DNA of 64,000 nt from a virus. The notes below the pieces were generated by a model. That model did no database searches, was not told the origin of the DNA, and saw only the letters and a list, made by a program, of their open reading frames with translations. The translations under genes and the position numbers were made by a program. This document shows positions 1 to 8,199 of this stretch, in pieces (within the stretch, counting starts at the first letter, position 1; each line of letters starts with the position of its first letter). The stretch is taken from positions 101,610 to 165,609 of the IMG/VR virus record IMGVR_UViG_3300025168_000034; one strand, given 5' to 3'.

Positions 1-591
1 TATTAGTGAATGGATTCTAGTGTGTTTGTTGTTGTTATTTGAATTGGTGTTTTCGTTTAAAGATGAATTCATAAAAGCACCTTGTGTAGATGGATTACTG
101 ACCAAATCCCAACATACGATTTCAAAGTCGTCTTGTACTTCTACCTTTCCCTCTCCTAACTCCTTAACAGATCCCATTCCTCTTGAGCTGATGCCTAATC
201 TGATTCCAGATTTCATTAACTCCTTTGCAATGTTTCCTGAGGGTGTAGATAATATCTCAATCTTTCCCATTAAGTCAGTCCCTTGCCACCACAAATCAAG
301 TACATTGTGAGACACGTTTGATAGGTTTACCACTTGAGAATCTGGATGATCTAATTCGCCTAACGCTCTACGCTCCTTTACAAAAGTGTTTTTGTAAGTT
401 TCACATTCTTTTTTCAAAATAGGTAAAGGATAGCTCCTTCCATTTTGGTTAAAGTTTTCATCATCGCCAGTACTGGCTCTCTGCATAATTCCTGACACGA
501 TTAGCTTTCCATTGTTTTTGTTCATGGATTCGTTGATCTGTGTAGGTGTTACTTGGATTGATCCTATATAATCTACTAATACTCTTTTCAT
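1..591 (-). CDS. 21: Prohead protease, gp21-like (C-terminus cut by window edge)
   Basis: The reading frame starts at ATG 591 and is open to base 1, giving 197 visible codons. It encodes a T4 gp21-type prohead maturation protease (a herpesvirus-protease-fold serine enzyme) that cleaves scaffold and head proteins after [LI]-x-E. Visible active-site blocks are GELDHP with His82, LGISSRG with Ser135/136, and WDLVSNPS with Asp162, in the order expected for the family. SSLNEN near codons 176-181 contains its own L-N-E and may be a self-processing site. The start overlaps the stop of the upstream gene as ATGA, suggesting translational coupling. Portal, core candidates and protease follow one another as in T4 (20, 67, 68, 21). 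Confidence 0.88.
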   Translation of the reverse strand, partial: MKRVLVDYIGSIQVTPTQINESMNKNNGKLIVSGIMQRASTGDDENFNQNGRSYPLPILKKECETYKNTFVKERRALGELDHPDSQVVNLSNVSHNVLDLWWQGTDLMGKIEILSTPSGNIAKELMKSGIRLGISSRGMGSVKELGEGKVEVQDDFEIVCWDLVSNPSTQGAFMNSSLNENTNSNNNNKHTRIHSLI

Positions 592-1343
592 GATATCATG
601 TGTTTTTGTATGTTAGCAATGACTTCTTCAGGATTATCGATGTTTCCTAATGGTATTTCTTCACTGTAATCTTGGTACGTTAAGTTTCCTTTATCCCAAT
701 CAATAGCGACTGGTTCTCCGTTAAGCATAACGTCAAATTCGAAATGATCAGCACCTATAGGGTTGTGGTCTATGTCGGTAGATCGTATAGCGTCAAACTG
801 CGGATCACCAACACTATTAAGTAGTGATAGTAGATCTCCTTGAGCTTGCTGTGCAGTCGCTTCTGTTAAGTTATATAGTTGGTTAGCTTTTTCAGATAAT
901 ACCGATATGCGTTGATGCATTTTAGCTAAAGCTTCGTTTGTACGTTTCCAATGGATATTGTTATCCATCTTAGATTCATTTTTTAACTTAATGCTGTGTT
1001 GAAGCATTCTTGCTAACTCTCTAATATTCTTGTTTACTTCTAAGATGTTTGCGTTTACCTTTTGTACTGTCGATCGTGATTCGTCTCGTTTAAAAGCTTT
1101 ATATGATACTTCGTTTAATTTTACCGAATATTTAGGATTCCGTTTTTTTGGTCCTTTGATTGAGTATGCATATTCTGGATCAGTTAAATCAACCGATTGT
1201 GTTCCGTCATCATCCTCATCGCCAGTAAACGCGTTTGGTGTATCGTAGGAGCCAACATTTGCTGTTGTGTTTTCTTTCATCTGAGCAGCCTGCTCTTTGA
1301 TGTACTTCTTTAACTCTTCCTTTTCTTCTAAGCTCAATCCCAT
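588..1343 (-). CDS. Putative prohead core/scaffold protein
   Basis: 251 aa, not recognised by family. It is charged and largely helical in appearance, with an N-terminal Glu/Lys-rich helix (residues 3-25) and a helical stretch around residues 95-165. No enzyme motif is visible. It lies between the portal block and the gp21-like protease, where T4 carries the small core genes 67 and 68, and it overlaps the protease start by ATGA. A head-core or scaffold-associated role is inferred from position only. L-E-E and M-K-E near the N-terminus could be protease sites. Confidence 0.7.
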   Translation of the reverse strand: MGLSLEEKEELKKYIKEQAAQMKENTTANVGSYDTPNAFTGDEDDDGTQSVDLTDPEYAYSIKGPKKRNPKYSVKLNEVSYKAFKRDESRSTVQKVNANILEVNKNIRELARMLQHSIKLKNESKMDNNIHWKRTNEALAKMHQRISVLSEKANQLYNLTEATAQQAQGDLLSLLNSVGDPQFDAIRSTDIDHNPIGADHFEFDVMLNGEPVAIDWDKGNLTYQDYSEEIPLGNIDNPEEVIANIQKHMIS

Positions 1344-1344
1344 G

Positions 1345-2175
1345 TTATAGTTCTTTAAGAAGTTCGTGATACAACAATAATGAATGAACGTGATCTTCTT
1401 TAACGCGTTTTATTCTTTTGTTGTTGTCGAGTAGCGACATTACCTCTGTCAGTTTAATAGATATAACTTGGTCTTTAACTTTTGAAAGTTTTTTTGATAA
1501 TTGAGATTGCAGGTTAATGCTTTCTTTTATTACAAAGTCGCGAAGATTAGTTGTGTTGCTGATATTGTTTATATACTCTCGTAAAACTATCTGCTGGCTT
1601 TCGGATAATTTAGCATACTTAGTGTTAAACTTTTCTAACATTAATTTGTATGCTAACACTCTGACTTCTTCATCTTCCTTAAGAAATTCAACTTTCTTTG
1701 CTACCGGTCTTTCAGTTGTTTTGGTTATGTGTTCTGTAATAGCAACTCTACTTCTAACTACGTCAGCAGCTTGTGCTATTGATGCACCTTCAAATACTCT
1801 GTAAACAGAAGCGTATATTTTGTAGTTGCTTATTGTTGACTTAAAAAAATCTTTTAGATCGTACTTGTTTTTGATCTCTTTGATTAAGTTGTATTTTGAA
1901 TCATTAAGAGATTTTTCGTTTAGCTTTCTGCGCATCTTAATTGTCGTGTTCAGAAGCATAGTAGCTTTTTGAGGCTCTTTAAACTGTTCGTTTAGCAGTG
2001 TTTGATATAATACCAATTCCTTCGCTAAAGCTGTTTTTGCTGCGAAATATTCCTTTATTATCTTGAGTGCGGGAGAGTTTTTTACGCCAGTCATTGTGTC
2101 TGCTGTAATTTGTCTCGTTAGCAACTCAAAAAGAATTCCGGTGTTCTTTATCTTCGAGTGTGTCGACTTCTTCAT
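1345..2175 (-). CDS. Putative head-assembly protein downstream of portal
   Basis: 276 aa, basic and almost entirely helical in appearance. The N-terminus reads KIKNTGILFELLTRQI, which I associate with conserved hypothetical proteins next to the portal in marine T4-like phages, but I cannot name a function. It starts 44 nt beyond the portal stop and has a TATTTATT promoter-like element 18 nt upstream of ATG. With the 251-aa gene it occupies the position of T4 prohead core genes. A FLKED motif near residue 165 matches the [LI]-x-E rule but is not diagnostic. Confidence 0.7.
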   Translation of the reverse strand: MKKSTHSKIKNTGILFELLTRQITADTMTGVKNSPALKIIKEYFAAKTALAKELVLYQTLLNEQFKEPQKATMLLNTTIKMRRKLNEKSLNDSKYNLIKEIKNKYDLKDFFKSTISNYKIYASVYRVFEGASIAQAADVVRSRVAITEHITKTTERPVAKKVEFLKEDEEVRVLAYKLMLEKFNTKYAKLSESQQIVLREYINNISNTTNLRDFVIKESINLQSQLSKKLSKVKDQVISIKLTEVMSLLDNNKRIKRVKEDHVHSLLLYHELLKEL

Positions 2176-2193
2176 ATAATGTAATTACCTAAT

Positions 2194-2201
2194 AATAAAT
2201 A
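2194..2201 (-). promoter_or_regulatory. Late-promoter-like element TATTTATT
   Basis: On the minus strand this reads CATATTTATTATT and ends 18 nt before ATG 2175. It is a one-base variant of the TATTTATA element found before many gene starts in this window. Confidence 0.4.
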
Positions 2202-2219
2202 TGGCGGTTTTTTTTATTA

Positions 2220-4061
2220 CTACTCATCTAACAGGTTTTCTTCGTTGAGAAGACCAGGTTTTTTCTTATCTTTACTGTATGTGCTTTGTAATGCAGCAGC
2301 TTTGTTAAGATTGTCTTTTAATCCTTTGTAATTGCCAAGGTTTTGTGCTTCATACATTACACGACCTGCAGATTTGTTTTGTTTGTGACCTGCTGGATCC
2401 CACCCTAATGGATGTGTGTGTTTGCCAAATGTGCCAGGTTCTTTAGGTCTTCCTGCTCCAGGCCATCCACCCTCAGGTACTTCTTTTTCATCATATCCTT
2501 TTGGCACTCCCTCATCTCCTTTATACAAGCTGGCTATGTCGTGTGGTGTACCAAATGACTGACCACTCTCTTTTGGATCATTACCTTCAGTCTTGATCTG
2601 TTCTAATCGGAAGAATTCTTTTGAATCAGCTGCAATACGATCTTGCTCTTCCATCCACTGTTCTGGTTGCATGTTGAATAAGTGTTCGTAACACCAAAAT
2701 CTACTGAATAGTTTCTTTTCAACTAGATCTCCTGCTAACGTAGATTTAGATGTCCACAACTCTAACTTTTCTCTTTCGTAATACGTAGACGGTGGTGTTA
2801 GTTTTAATGAAAAATCGACAATCTCTTCATCAGTAAATCCTTGAGAATATAAGTGTACAATTGCAATCTTAGTAAGCTCGCTTACAATAATTTTTTGTAC
2901 TCTTTCAATTGTTCTTGCAAATCTGAAATCTTGTGATGCTAATGAGGCTTTTCCAGTAGTATCTTCTAAATATCCTAAATATGCTTTTGGAATTTTTAAC
3001 GCACCTAACATTCTATTCTGCAAATACTCAATGTCAGGAATTGAATCCATTTGTAGTCCAGGAGTGGTTTCAATCATTGTTCCGCTTTCTGCACCACGAA
3101 CTGGTAAGTAGAAGTCTTCAAGAATATTTTGCATGTTGTACTTGAGGTTGTAATCTCCCGTACTCTCATCTATAAATGGAACCTTTTTCATTTTGTTAAT
3201 CATACCTTCCATAAAAGCGTCAACTTCGTTTGGTGGTATGTTACCAATATCTATTTTAAAAATTCGTTTGTCTGGAGCTCTCATGATACGATGAATTAAC
3301 ATTGCATCTTCCATTAGTGTGAGTTGTTTCCATACCTTTCTTGCTGGCTCTAATAAAGATCTACCGTATGGTAAAAAGTTAGTATCATTTAATAATCTAA
3401 AGTGAGCAATCTCATAATTATCATATTCTTCGGTTGAGTTACGATGTATTGTAGTTGTAGCAATCCCTGACATCATGTCTCTTTTAAAAGTGACTTTGTT
3501 TGGATTTTGTGGATCCATACCCTCTTCTCGTACCATCTCATAAGCTGAGATTGGTTCCACGTTTGTGATTCCATACTTCTCGGTGATGTTTAGGTGTAGG
3601 TAAAAATCACCATATTTCAACGTACTACGTACCCATGGCCATAAATTAAATTCAACATTAAGAATGTCGTAAAATAGATTGTGAAGTACTTTGTGAATCT
3701 TATCATTGTTTGTCATGATAGTAAGTGTATCTTCAAATTCATCTTTAGCGGTACACTCGTCTGAATAAATATCTAATGCTGAAGATATGATACTATCAGA
3801 GTCCATTGCTTCATAATCTTTGAATAACTCAATTCTAGTAGCTTGTAATATTTCACCTTGATTGTATGCGGTAGTAATACCAGTTCCATACATTCGATTG
3901 AATCGATCAATACGACTATTATTCTGTAAGTTTCCTACAGATTGAAGATTGTCGGTGTCAACCACTTTAAGTTGTTTTCCACCAACATTACGAATAATTA
4001 CATCAGTACTAAATAATTTTCGTAGTCTGCCAAATAAGTTAGGTTTTTTCTCTTCTGCCAT
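2220..4061 (-). CDS. 20: Portal vertex protein, gp20-like
   Basis: 613 aa, a usual size for T4-type portals (T4 gp20 is 524 aa) plus an extended C-terminus. The protein forms the dodecameric ring through which DNA is packaged and to which the tail attaches. Diagnostic stretches include MRAPDKRIFKIDIGNIPP (about residues 255-272), the preceding LEPARKVWKQL helix, and LGYLEDTTGKASLASQDFRF (about residue 380). The last ~120 residues are Gly/Pro/Lys-rich and end in LLNEEN, which fits the [LI]-x-E cleavage rule of the nearby protease. It directly follows terminase with a 24-nt gap carrying a TATTTATA element; tail sheath and tube genes, which separate 17 and 20 in T4, are absent here. Confidence 0.95.
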   Translation of the reverse strand: MAEEKKPNLFGRLRKLFSTDVIIRNVGGKQLKVVDTDNLQSVGNLQNNSRIDRFNRMYGTGITTAYNQGEILQATRIELFKDYEAMDSDSIISSALDIYSDECTAKDEFEDTLTIMTNNDKIHKVLHNLFYDILNVEFNLWPWVRSTLKYGDFYLHLNITEKYGITNVEPISAYEMVREEGMDPQNPNKVTFKRDMMSGIATTTIHRNSTEEYDNYEIAHFRLLNDTNFLPYGRSLLEPARKVWKQLTLMEDAMLIHRIMRAPDKRIFKIDIGNIPPNEVDAFMEGMINKMKKVPFIDESTGDYNLKYNMQNILEDFYLPVRGAESGTMIETTPGLQMDSIPDIEYLQNRMLGALKIPKAYLGYLEDTTGKASLASQDFRFARTIERVQKIIVSELTKIAIVHLYSQGFTDEEIVDFSLKLTPPSTYYEREKLELWTSKSTLAGDLVEKKLFSRFWCYEHLFNMQPEQWMEEQDRIAADSKEFFRLEQIKTEGNDPKESGQSFGTPHDIASLYKGDEGVPKGYDEKEVPEGGWPGAGRPKEPGTFGKHTHPLGWDPAGHKQNKSAGRVMYEAQNLGNYKGLKDNLNKAAALQSTYSKDKKKPGLLNEENLLDE

Positions 4062-4075
4062 TCTTGTTTATTTTA

Positions 4076-4083
4076 TATAAATA
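4076..4083 (-). promoter_or_regulatory. Late-promoter-like element TATTTATA before portal gene
   Basis: The minus strand reads GCCTATTTATATAAAATAAACAAG then ATG at 4061, with 14 nt between the 8-mer and the start. It lies in the 24-nt gap between terminase and portal. Confidence 0.55.
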
Positions 4084-4085
4084 GG

Positions 4086-5648
4086 CTACAATAACCAATT
4101 TAAGTCTTCGTCTTTGCCTTTTACATCCATTTTCCATGAATCAGTTTTGTGAGATGTTCTATACACTGCGGTTGATTTTGCATGATCTAAAGCTCTCTTT
4201 GTTAGCTCGATTCCTGCTTGACGTAGCTTTAATGCTGTGTCTCTTACCCACAATGCCATACACCAACTCATTACCAAATCATCATTGTATCCTAATTGTG
4301 CTTCAGGTCTTGCGTTTCTCCATATGAAAACGCCAAGTTCATCAAGAAGCCTTCTACTCCTTATTATACAACTTTTTTCCCTCATATACAACTCCATCTT
4401 GGAAATAATTAATGGTCGTACTTTTGAAGACATTGTAAAGCCAGCTACCTGATCTTTGGTACGTTGTACATCTGTTGCTCGAGCTAGATATCTATCTGAA
4501 TCTAATCCTATATCTTTTGGTGTGTAATATAGGTTTTTATATGAACGATCAATTACTTGTTGTATAGTTGCCCATCCTATATTTGCATTTTCAATAACAA
4601 GCAGTGCATCATTATACTCTGTAGCAATAGACACCAGCATGTTGCCATAATCCTTTGTTGTTACTTGCCCTTTATATTCAGCTACTTGTGTTGCCTCTTC
4701 TAAATCAAACACGTGGAATGCTGAGTAATCTGTTCCATCTCCACGAGCAACATCAGCTACTACCACATAATCCTTTGTATAATTTGGGATCTCCCACACA
4801 TGTAAATTACTATCAAATCCTCGTTTTTCAATTGGATCTTGCATGTAGGTTTGTCTGTAGAAGTTTAACATGTCTGGATGTACAACAGTATTACCTGATG
4901 TACTGAAATCGCAATCACACTCTTGTGCAGCTAGCCTAGCTCCTAACTCATCATCTTGCCTATCTCTCCACTCCTGATCTCTTTCTGGATGTACTTGCCA
5001 TGGAAGTCTTTTGGTAAAAAATTGATTCTCTCCTTCTTCTGATTTCATCCATATCTTATGAAAGAAGTTACCGGTACCGTTTGGTGTACTTAATATAACG
5101 CCTCTACCTCCAGTTGCTAAGGTTTGTTGTAGGGATGCCCACAACTCTTCTGCATTATCAACGAATGCTGCCTCATCAATTATTACTAATGATAATGCTT
5201 CTGAACGTCCTGATGTTCCTGAGCTGGCAACAGCTTTGATTTGTGATCCGTTTGTTAATCGTAGTGACAGTTTATTTTTTTCTGTTGTCTTTAATCGCAG
5301 CCAACTTGGTAAGTTTTCAAACATTACACTAACCTTTGTTACAAGGTTTTTAGATGTGTTTTGGTCAATTGCAACAACAAGAATGTTTTTATCGCTATGA
5401 AATAACATTGTCCACAAAGAGTATCCTGCAGATAATGTTGATATTCCTAGCTGACGTGACTTGAGTATGATAACCCTGTCATTGTCTTGCATGTCATTGG
5501 TAAGCTCTTCTTGGTAGGGATACAACTTAAATGGTATCTTTCCTTTTGATGGATGCTGGATTAGACAGTATTTTTTCATAAAGTATACTGGATCCTTAGC
5601 ACATTTTACGTACTCAGTCCTTATTAGCTTTTTTAAATCTACACTCAT
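4086..5648 (-). CDS. 17: Terminase large subunit, gp17-like
   Basis: 520 aa packaging motor. The ATPase half shows Walker A KSRQLGIST (residues 63-71), Walker B LVIIDEA (154-160) and coupling motif LSTPNGTG (about 186-193). The C-terminal RNase-H-fold nuclease shows VVVADVARGDGTDYSAF (first Asp near residue 299), LLVIENAN and a late DDLVMSW acidic motif. It docks on the portal and cuts concatemeric DNA. A TATTTATA element ends only 6 nt before ATG, overlapping the end of the upstream gene, so its own transcript could be almost leaderless. No small terminase was recognised in the window. Confidence 0.96.
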   Translation of the reverse strand: MSVDLKKLIRTEYVKCAKDPVYFMKKYCLIQHPSKGKIPFKLYPYQEELTNDMQDNDRVIILKSRQLGISTLSAGYSLWTMLFHSDKNILVVAIDQNTSKNLVTKVSVMFENLPSWLRLKTTEKNKLSLRLTNGSQIKAVASSGTSGRSEALSLVIIDEAAFVDNAEELWASLQQTLATGGRGVILSTPNGTGNFFHKIWMKSEEGENQFFTKRLPWQVHPERDQEWRDRQDDELGARLAAQECDCDFSTSGNTVVHPDMLNFYRQTYMQDPIEKRGFDSNLHVWEIPNYTKDYVVVADVARGDGTDYSAFHVFDLEEATQVAEYKGQVTTKDYGNMLVSIATEYNDALLVIENANIGWATIQQVIDRSYKNLYYTPKDIGLDSDRYLARATDVQRTKDQVAGFTMSSKVRPLIISKMELYMREKSCIIRSRRLLDELGVFIWRNARPEAQLGYNDDLVMSWCMALWVRDTALKLRQAGIELTKRALDHAKSTAVYRTSHKTDSWKMDVKGKDEDLNWLL

Positions 5649-6071
5649 CTATTTTATAAATAGTACTAGAATAGTTGTTAAAATTGCTGCTCCACAACCT
5701 GCTCCTAACCAACGCTGATTGCGTTTAAGTTTTTCATTTTGTCTTTGCAAATCTTCTAGTCCAGTAACATATATGTTGATTTGTTGAGATTGAGCATTAA
5801 CCTGCTTTCTGCATAATATTGATTTTTCTGTGCTATGTTGTATTAGACTATCCTGCTTTGCTATTTTTTCATTAGCTAGCTCTAAAAGCAAGTAAGTGTA
5901 GTCAAACATTTCAACACACTGATCATACTTAATTAGATCTTCTGCTATTTGTTGTGCTGTACTGTATGGTAAAACTACGACAGAATCTTCGTTATTTTGG
6001 GTATCGGTCTGCGAAAAACTGGTCAAGGTCAGTGACAGTAAAACGCTCAATATCATTAAGCTCTTCTTCAT
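5649..6071 (-). CDS. Envelope-spanning protein, candidate spanin component
   Basis: 140 aa from ATG 6071. This start is chosen over an upstream one because it begins a clean signal peptide (MKKSLMILSVLLSLTLTSFSQ). The body is helical and charged, probably coiled coil (residues 60-115), and the C-terminus is one membrane helix (GAAILTTILVLFIK). A signal at one end and a membrane anchor at the other resembles unimolecular spanins, which link inner and outer membrane at lysis, but no lipobox cysteine is visible. It overlaps the preceding TM/coiled-coil gene by 80 nt in another frame, as Rz/Rz1 genes do. Function is inferred from topology only. Confidence 0.7.
   Translation of the reverse strand: MKKSLMILSVLLSLTLTSFSQTDTQNNEDSVVVLPYSTAQQIAEDLIKYDQCVEMFDYTYLLLELANEKIAKQDSLIQHSTEKSILCRKQVNAQSQQINIYVTGLEDLQRQNEKLKRNQRWLGAGCGAAILTTILVLFIK
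5655..5662 (-). promoter_or_regulatory. Late-promoter-like element TATTTATA before terminase
   Basis: The minus strand reads GTACTATTTATAAAATAG then ATG at 5648, with 6 nt between. If used like a T4 late promoter the RNA would start about one base before ATG. It lies over the last codons of the preceding spanin-like gene. Confidence 0.5.
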
Positions 6072-6348
6072 GTTGTTTTTGTATTTGTATGATTTGAGTT
6101 TCAGTAGCATTTATCTCCACGTCAAGTAAAGATATGTCTTGCTGGAAGCTTGTTATTAGGCTATCTTTTTCAAATTGTTGATATTCTAAAACAGAAATTG
6201 CATTTGAAAGACTGTCTACAAGTTGCTGATTTTCTTTTGTTAATCCGGTGTTGCTTGTAGGTTGCGGTTTGACAAAATACCATACGGCAAATACCACAAC
6301 GACTGTGTATAGTGCCAGGAAGATAAGGTGGAATCTATTTAGAGTCAT
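5992..6348 (-). CDS. N-terminally anchored coiled-coil protein, candidate inner-membrane spanin
   Basis: 118 aa. Residues 5-26 form a membrane helix (FLALYTVVVVFAVWYFV), followed by a Gln/Glu/Ser-rich coiled coil to about residue 105, then RFTVTDLDQFFADRYPK. The topology (N-in anchor, periplasmic coiled coil) is that of Rz-like i-spanins. Its 3' end overlaps the next signal-peptide gene by 80 nt in a different frame. The endolysin is about 52 kb away, so the lysis role is a hypothesis. Confidence 0.65.
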   Translation of the reverse strand: MTLNRFHLIFLALYTVVVVFAVWYFVKPQPTSNTGLTKENQQLVDSLSNAISVLEYQQFEKDSLITSFQQDISLLDVEINATETQIIQIQKQHEEELNDIERFTVTDLDQFFADRYPK

Positions 6349-6362
6349 AACTTGTTTTATTT

Positions 6363-7391
6363 CTACTCGCCTTTGGCTTTGTAGTTTTTGTCAACGTAGT
6401 TGAAGAATTCTTTCTTCTTCTTATCACTCAAACCTTTTGGTGATTTTACGCCAAACTTGTCCATTGCCGATTTGAAAAACTTTTGGTATTCGGTATCTTC
6501 TTTTAATCGGTTTACGATTGATTCTGTTTTTGTGTTCATGTCGTTTTCTTTAAGATTTTTCAAAAGTCTGTCGTCTAAAAAGTCAATTTTATCCGCCATC
6601 TGTCCTACTAATCCATATACTTTACTCCAGATTTCTTCTGGTACTTTTGGTGGTTTGTTTGCTCCTAAAATTCTATCAAGCTCATTAACATGTTTATATA
6701 CTTGATCGTAAAATGTTTTGTATTTTGGATCTATTGCTTCGTTCATAGTGCCTCCTAGATGATTCATTATTTCTTTTTTAAATTCTTCTAATTCTTGATC
6801 GTTAAGATTTCTATATACTTTTTCTCGTAAATTTTTAATGAGTTTAGATGCTTCGGTTAAACCTTTACCCTCGTTGAGAGACTCACTAATTCTCTTTCCC
6901 AACATTCCTAATCTGTCTAAGTCTTTTAAATCTTTTATATACTCATCCGTTGCTGCAAGAATCACTCCCATCTTATCCTTTTGATTTTCGCCACTATAAA
7001 AGTTAAGCTCAGTCACTCTTGGATTGAATTTTTCTCCTCCTGGCTTATCCTTGAAGTTAGAGTTGTAATATTGAGTTTGATGTACTGCGAATGTTTGTCC
7101 AGAAGTTTCCGTAAATGTGTGATATTGAACATGTACAAACATTGGAGCATATTGTCCCATTCTTTTTTTGATAGGACTTGCATCAGAAGCTTTCAAATTC
7201 GCTTCAGCTTTTGACATGCTCTTTACAGCGTTTGGAAAATATTTTGTAATAAACTCCATATCTTCGCTGTCAGGCTTCTTCTGCATAGCATCTGCTATGA
7301 CCTTTGCTCCGGAGAAGTCATCGTCTGTATATTCTTTTAGAGGTGTCATTGCTTTGACTGTGCTTTCTATTAGTTTGTCCAGTTTTTTCAT
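6363..7391 (-). CDS. Putative head-internal protein with multiple LxE sites
   Basis: 342 aa, Lys/Asp/Glu-rich, no enzyme motif seen. The N-terminus (MKKLDKLIEST...PLKEY) carries L-I-E before Ser10 and L-K-E at 18-20. An internal SLNEGKGLTEAS places two more sites before Gly and Ala. The extreme C-terminus (GLSDKKKKEFFNYVDKNYKA) is a compact basic module that I associate with proteins of marine T4-like phages. The start overlaps the upstream gene's stop by ATGA. The multiple prohead-protease-like sites and location beside head genes suggest a capsid protein processed into fragments; this is inference. Confidence 0.65.
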   Translation of the reverse strand: MKKLDKLIESTVKAMTPLKEYTDDDFSGAKVIADAMQKKPDSEDMEFITKYFPNAVKSMSKAEANLKASDASPIKKRMGQYAPMFVHVQYHTFTETSGQTFAVHQTQYYNSNFKDKPGGEKFNPRVTELNFYSGENQKDKMGVILAATDEYIKDLKDLDRLGMLGKRISESLNEGKGLTEASKLIKNLREKVYRNLNDQELEEFKKEIMNHLGGTMNEAIDPKYKTFYDQVYKHVNELDRILGANKPPKVPEEIWSKVYGLVGQMADKIDFLDDRLLKNLKENDMNTKTESIVNRLKEDTEYQKFFKSAMDKFGVKSPKGLSDKKKKEFFNYVDKNYKAKGE

Positions 7392-7792
7392 CGTAAGCTG
7401 TCTTCTTTTATTCTTTGTAGGATTGTTAGCTTGTCCTGGTTTCCGTAACCAAAACTCTCTAACATGTCAACCACTATTGCAATTATGTCAGTTTGATCCA
7501 CTTCAGCAGTGGCGTCTTTGAGTTTCTTAATATAAAGATCAGTAAGATTTTGTAGTTCCTCATCAAGACCTGGCTCTTCCTCTTCTTCCGGCTCTTCGGT
7601 CGGTTCCTCAGTCGGTTCCTCAGTCGGTTCTTCAGGTTTAGCATCCGGCTCATCAGAAACGTCAGCTGCTGCTTCTTCCTCTTCCTCTTCGGGTGGTGCA
7701 CCGCCTGCTCCTTCCATAAGAGCTTTGTGCAATTCTCGTTTTACGAGCTCTCTAATTAAGGCTTGTTGTAGTTGTTTTTTTGTACGCTTCAT
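7388..7792 (-). CDS. Small acidic repeat protein with basic N-terminal leader
   Basis: 134 aa with two contrasting halves. Residues 1-27 are a basic amphipathic helix (MKRTKKQLQQALIRELVKRE...) ending in L-M-E before Gly28. Residues 30-80 are extremely acidic, with tandem EEPT repeats. The C-terminal part (residues 85-134) looks like a small helical domain. The leader resembles capsid-targeting peptides removed by T4-type prohead proteases. The acidic body would contrast with the basic DNA-binding-like head candidates nearby. Both ends overlap neighbours by 4 nt, indicating coupled translation. Confidence 0.65.
   Translation of the reverse strand: MKRTKKQLQQALIRELVKRELHKALMEGAGGAPPEEEEEEAAADVSDEPDAKPEEPTEEPTEEPTEEPEEEEEPGLDEELQNLTDLYIKKLKDATAEVDQTDIIAIVVDMLESFGYGNQDKLTILQRIKEDSLR
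7597..7636. repeat. 12-bp tandem repeat encoding PTEE
   Basis: About three copies of tcggttcctcag (last copy with one change) lie inside the acidic 134-aa gene and encode Glu-Glu-Pro-Thr units. It looks like a coding microsatellite that could vary in copy number. Confidence 0.75.
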
Positions 7793-8196
7793 TTAATTAC
7801 GTTTTTAAATTTAACATCATCTCCTGAGAAGTTCTTTTTGTCTTCTGAGTCGAACATTATGCCTTCAAGAGTGGCGTGTCCATCTTTTTCTTTTCGCTTA
7901 ATCTTACAGATTGTTGCATCTAGCTTTTCTAATCCATTAAGAACATACACTAATCCAAACATGCACTGCTTCTTAGAACATTTAGCAACAATATATGCTT
8001 TAGATACTACCAAGCTCATATCTCCAAAATTGGTAAGATCGGCTGTGTATATTTTTACATCATCCTTTACACCAACATAATCAAATAGTACGTCGTATCC
8101 GTCACTAAGTTCGCCAAACTTACGAACATAATCTAACCACTCTGTTCCGTCGTTTTCATTAATTTGTTGTAAGGGCATTAAATCTCTAAGCTTCAT
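7789..8196 (-). CDS. Unknown small protein with LxE leader
   Basis: 135 aa, unrecognised. The leader MKLRDLMPLQQINEN has I-N-E at residues 12-14. The rest alternates short hydrophobic strands and charged turns (SLVVSKAYIVAKC, CMFGLVYVLNGL), suggesting a small alpha/beta fold. Two cysteines in KCSKKQC (around residue 76) could bind metal or be incidental. It is in a tight run of coupled genes between the spanin-like pair and the nucleotidyltransferase fusion. Packaging in the head is inferred from leader and context. Confidence 0.6.
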   Translation of the reverse strand: MKLRDLMPLQQINENDGTEWLDYVRKFGELSDGYDVLFDYVGVKDDVKIYTADLTNFGDMSLVVSKAYIVAKCSKKQCMFGLVYVLNGLEKLDATICKIKRKEKDGHATLEGIMFDSEDKKNFSGDDVKFKNVIK

Positions 8197-8199
8197 ATT

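Noticed and set aside
20-310. 96-codon plus-strand frame at the window start
   Set aside because: Antisense to the prohead protease, whose His, Ser and Asp motifs read cleanly on the minus strand.
5649-5663. Inverted repeat CTATTT-TAT-AAATAG
   Set aside because: All but two pairs are A-T and it is a by-product of the TATTTATA box; no T-tract for termination.
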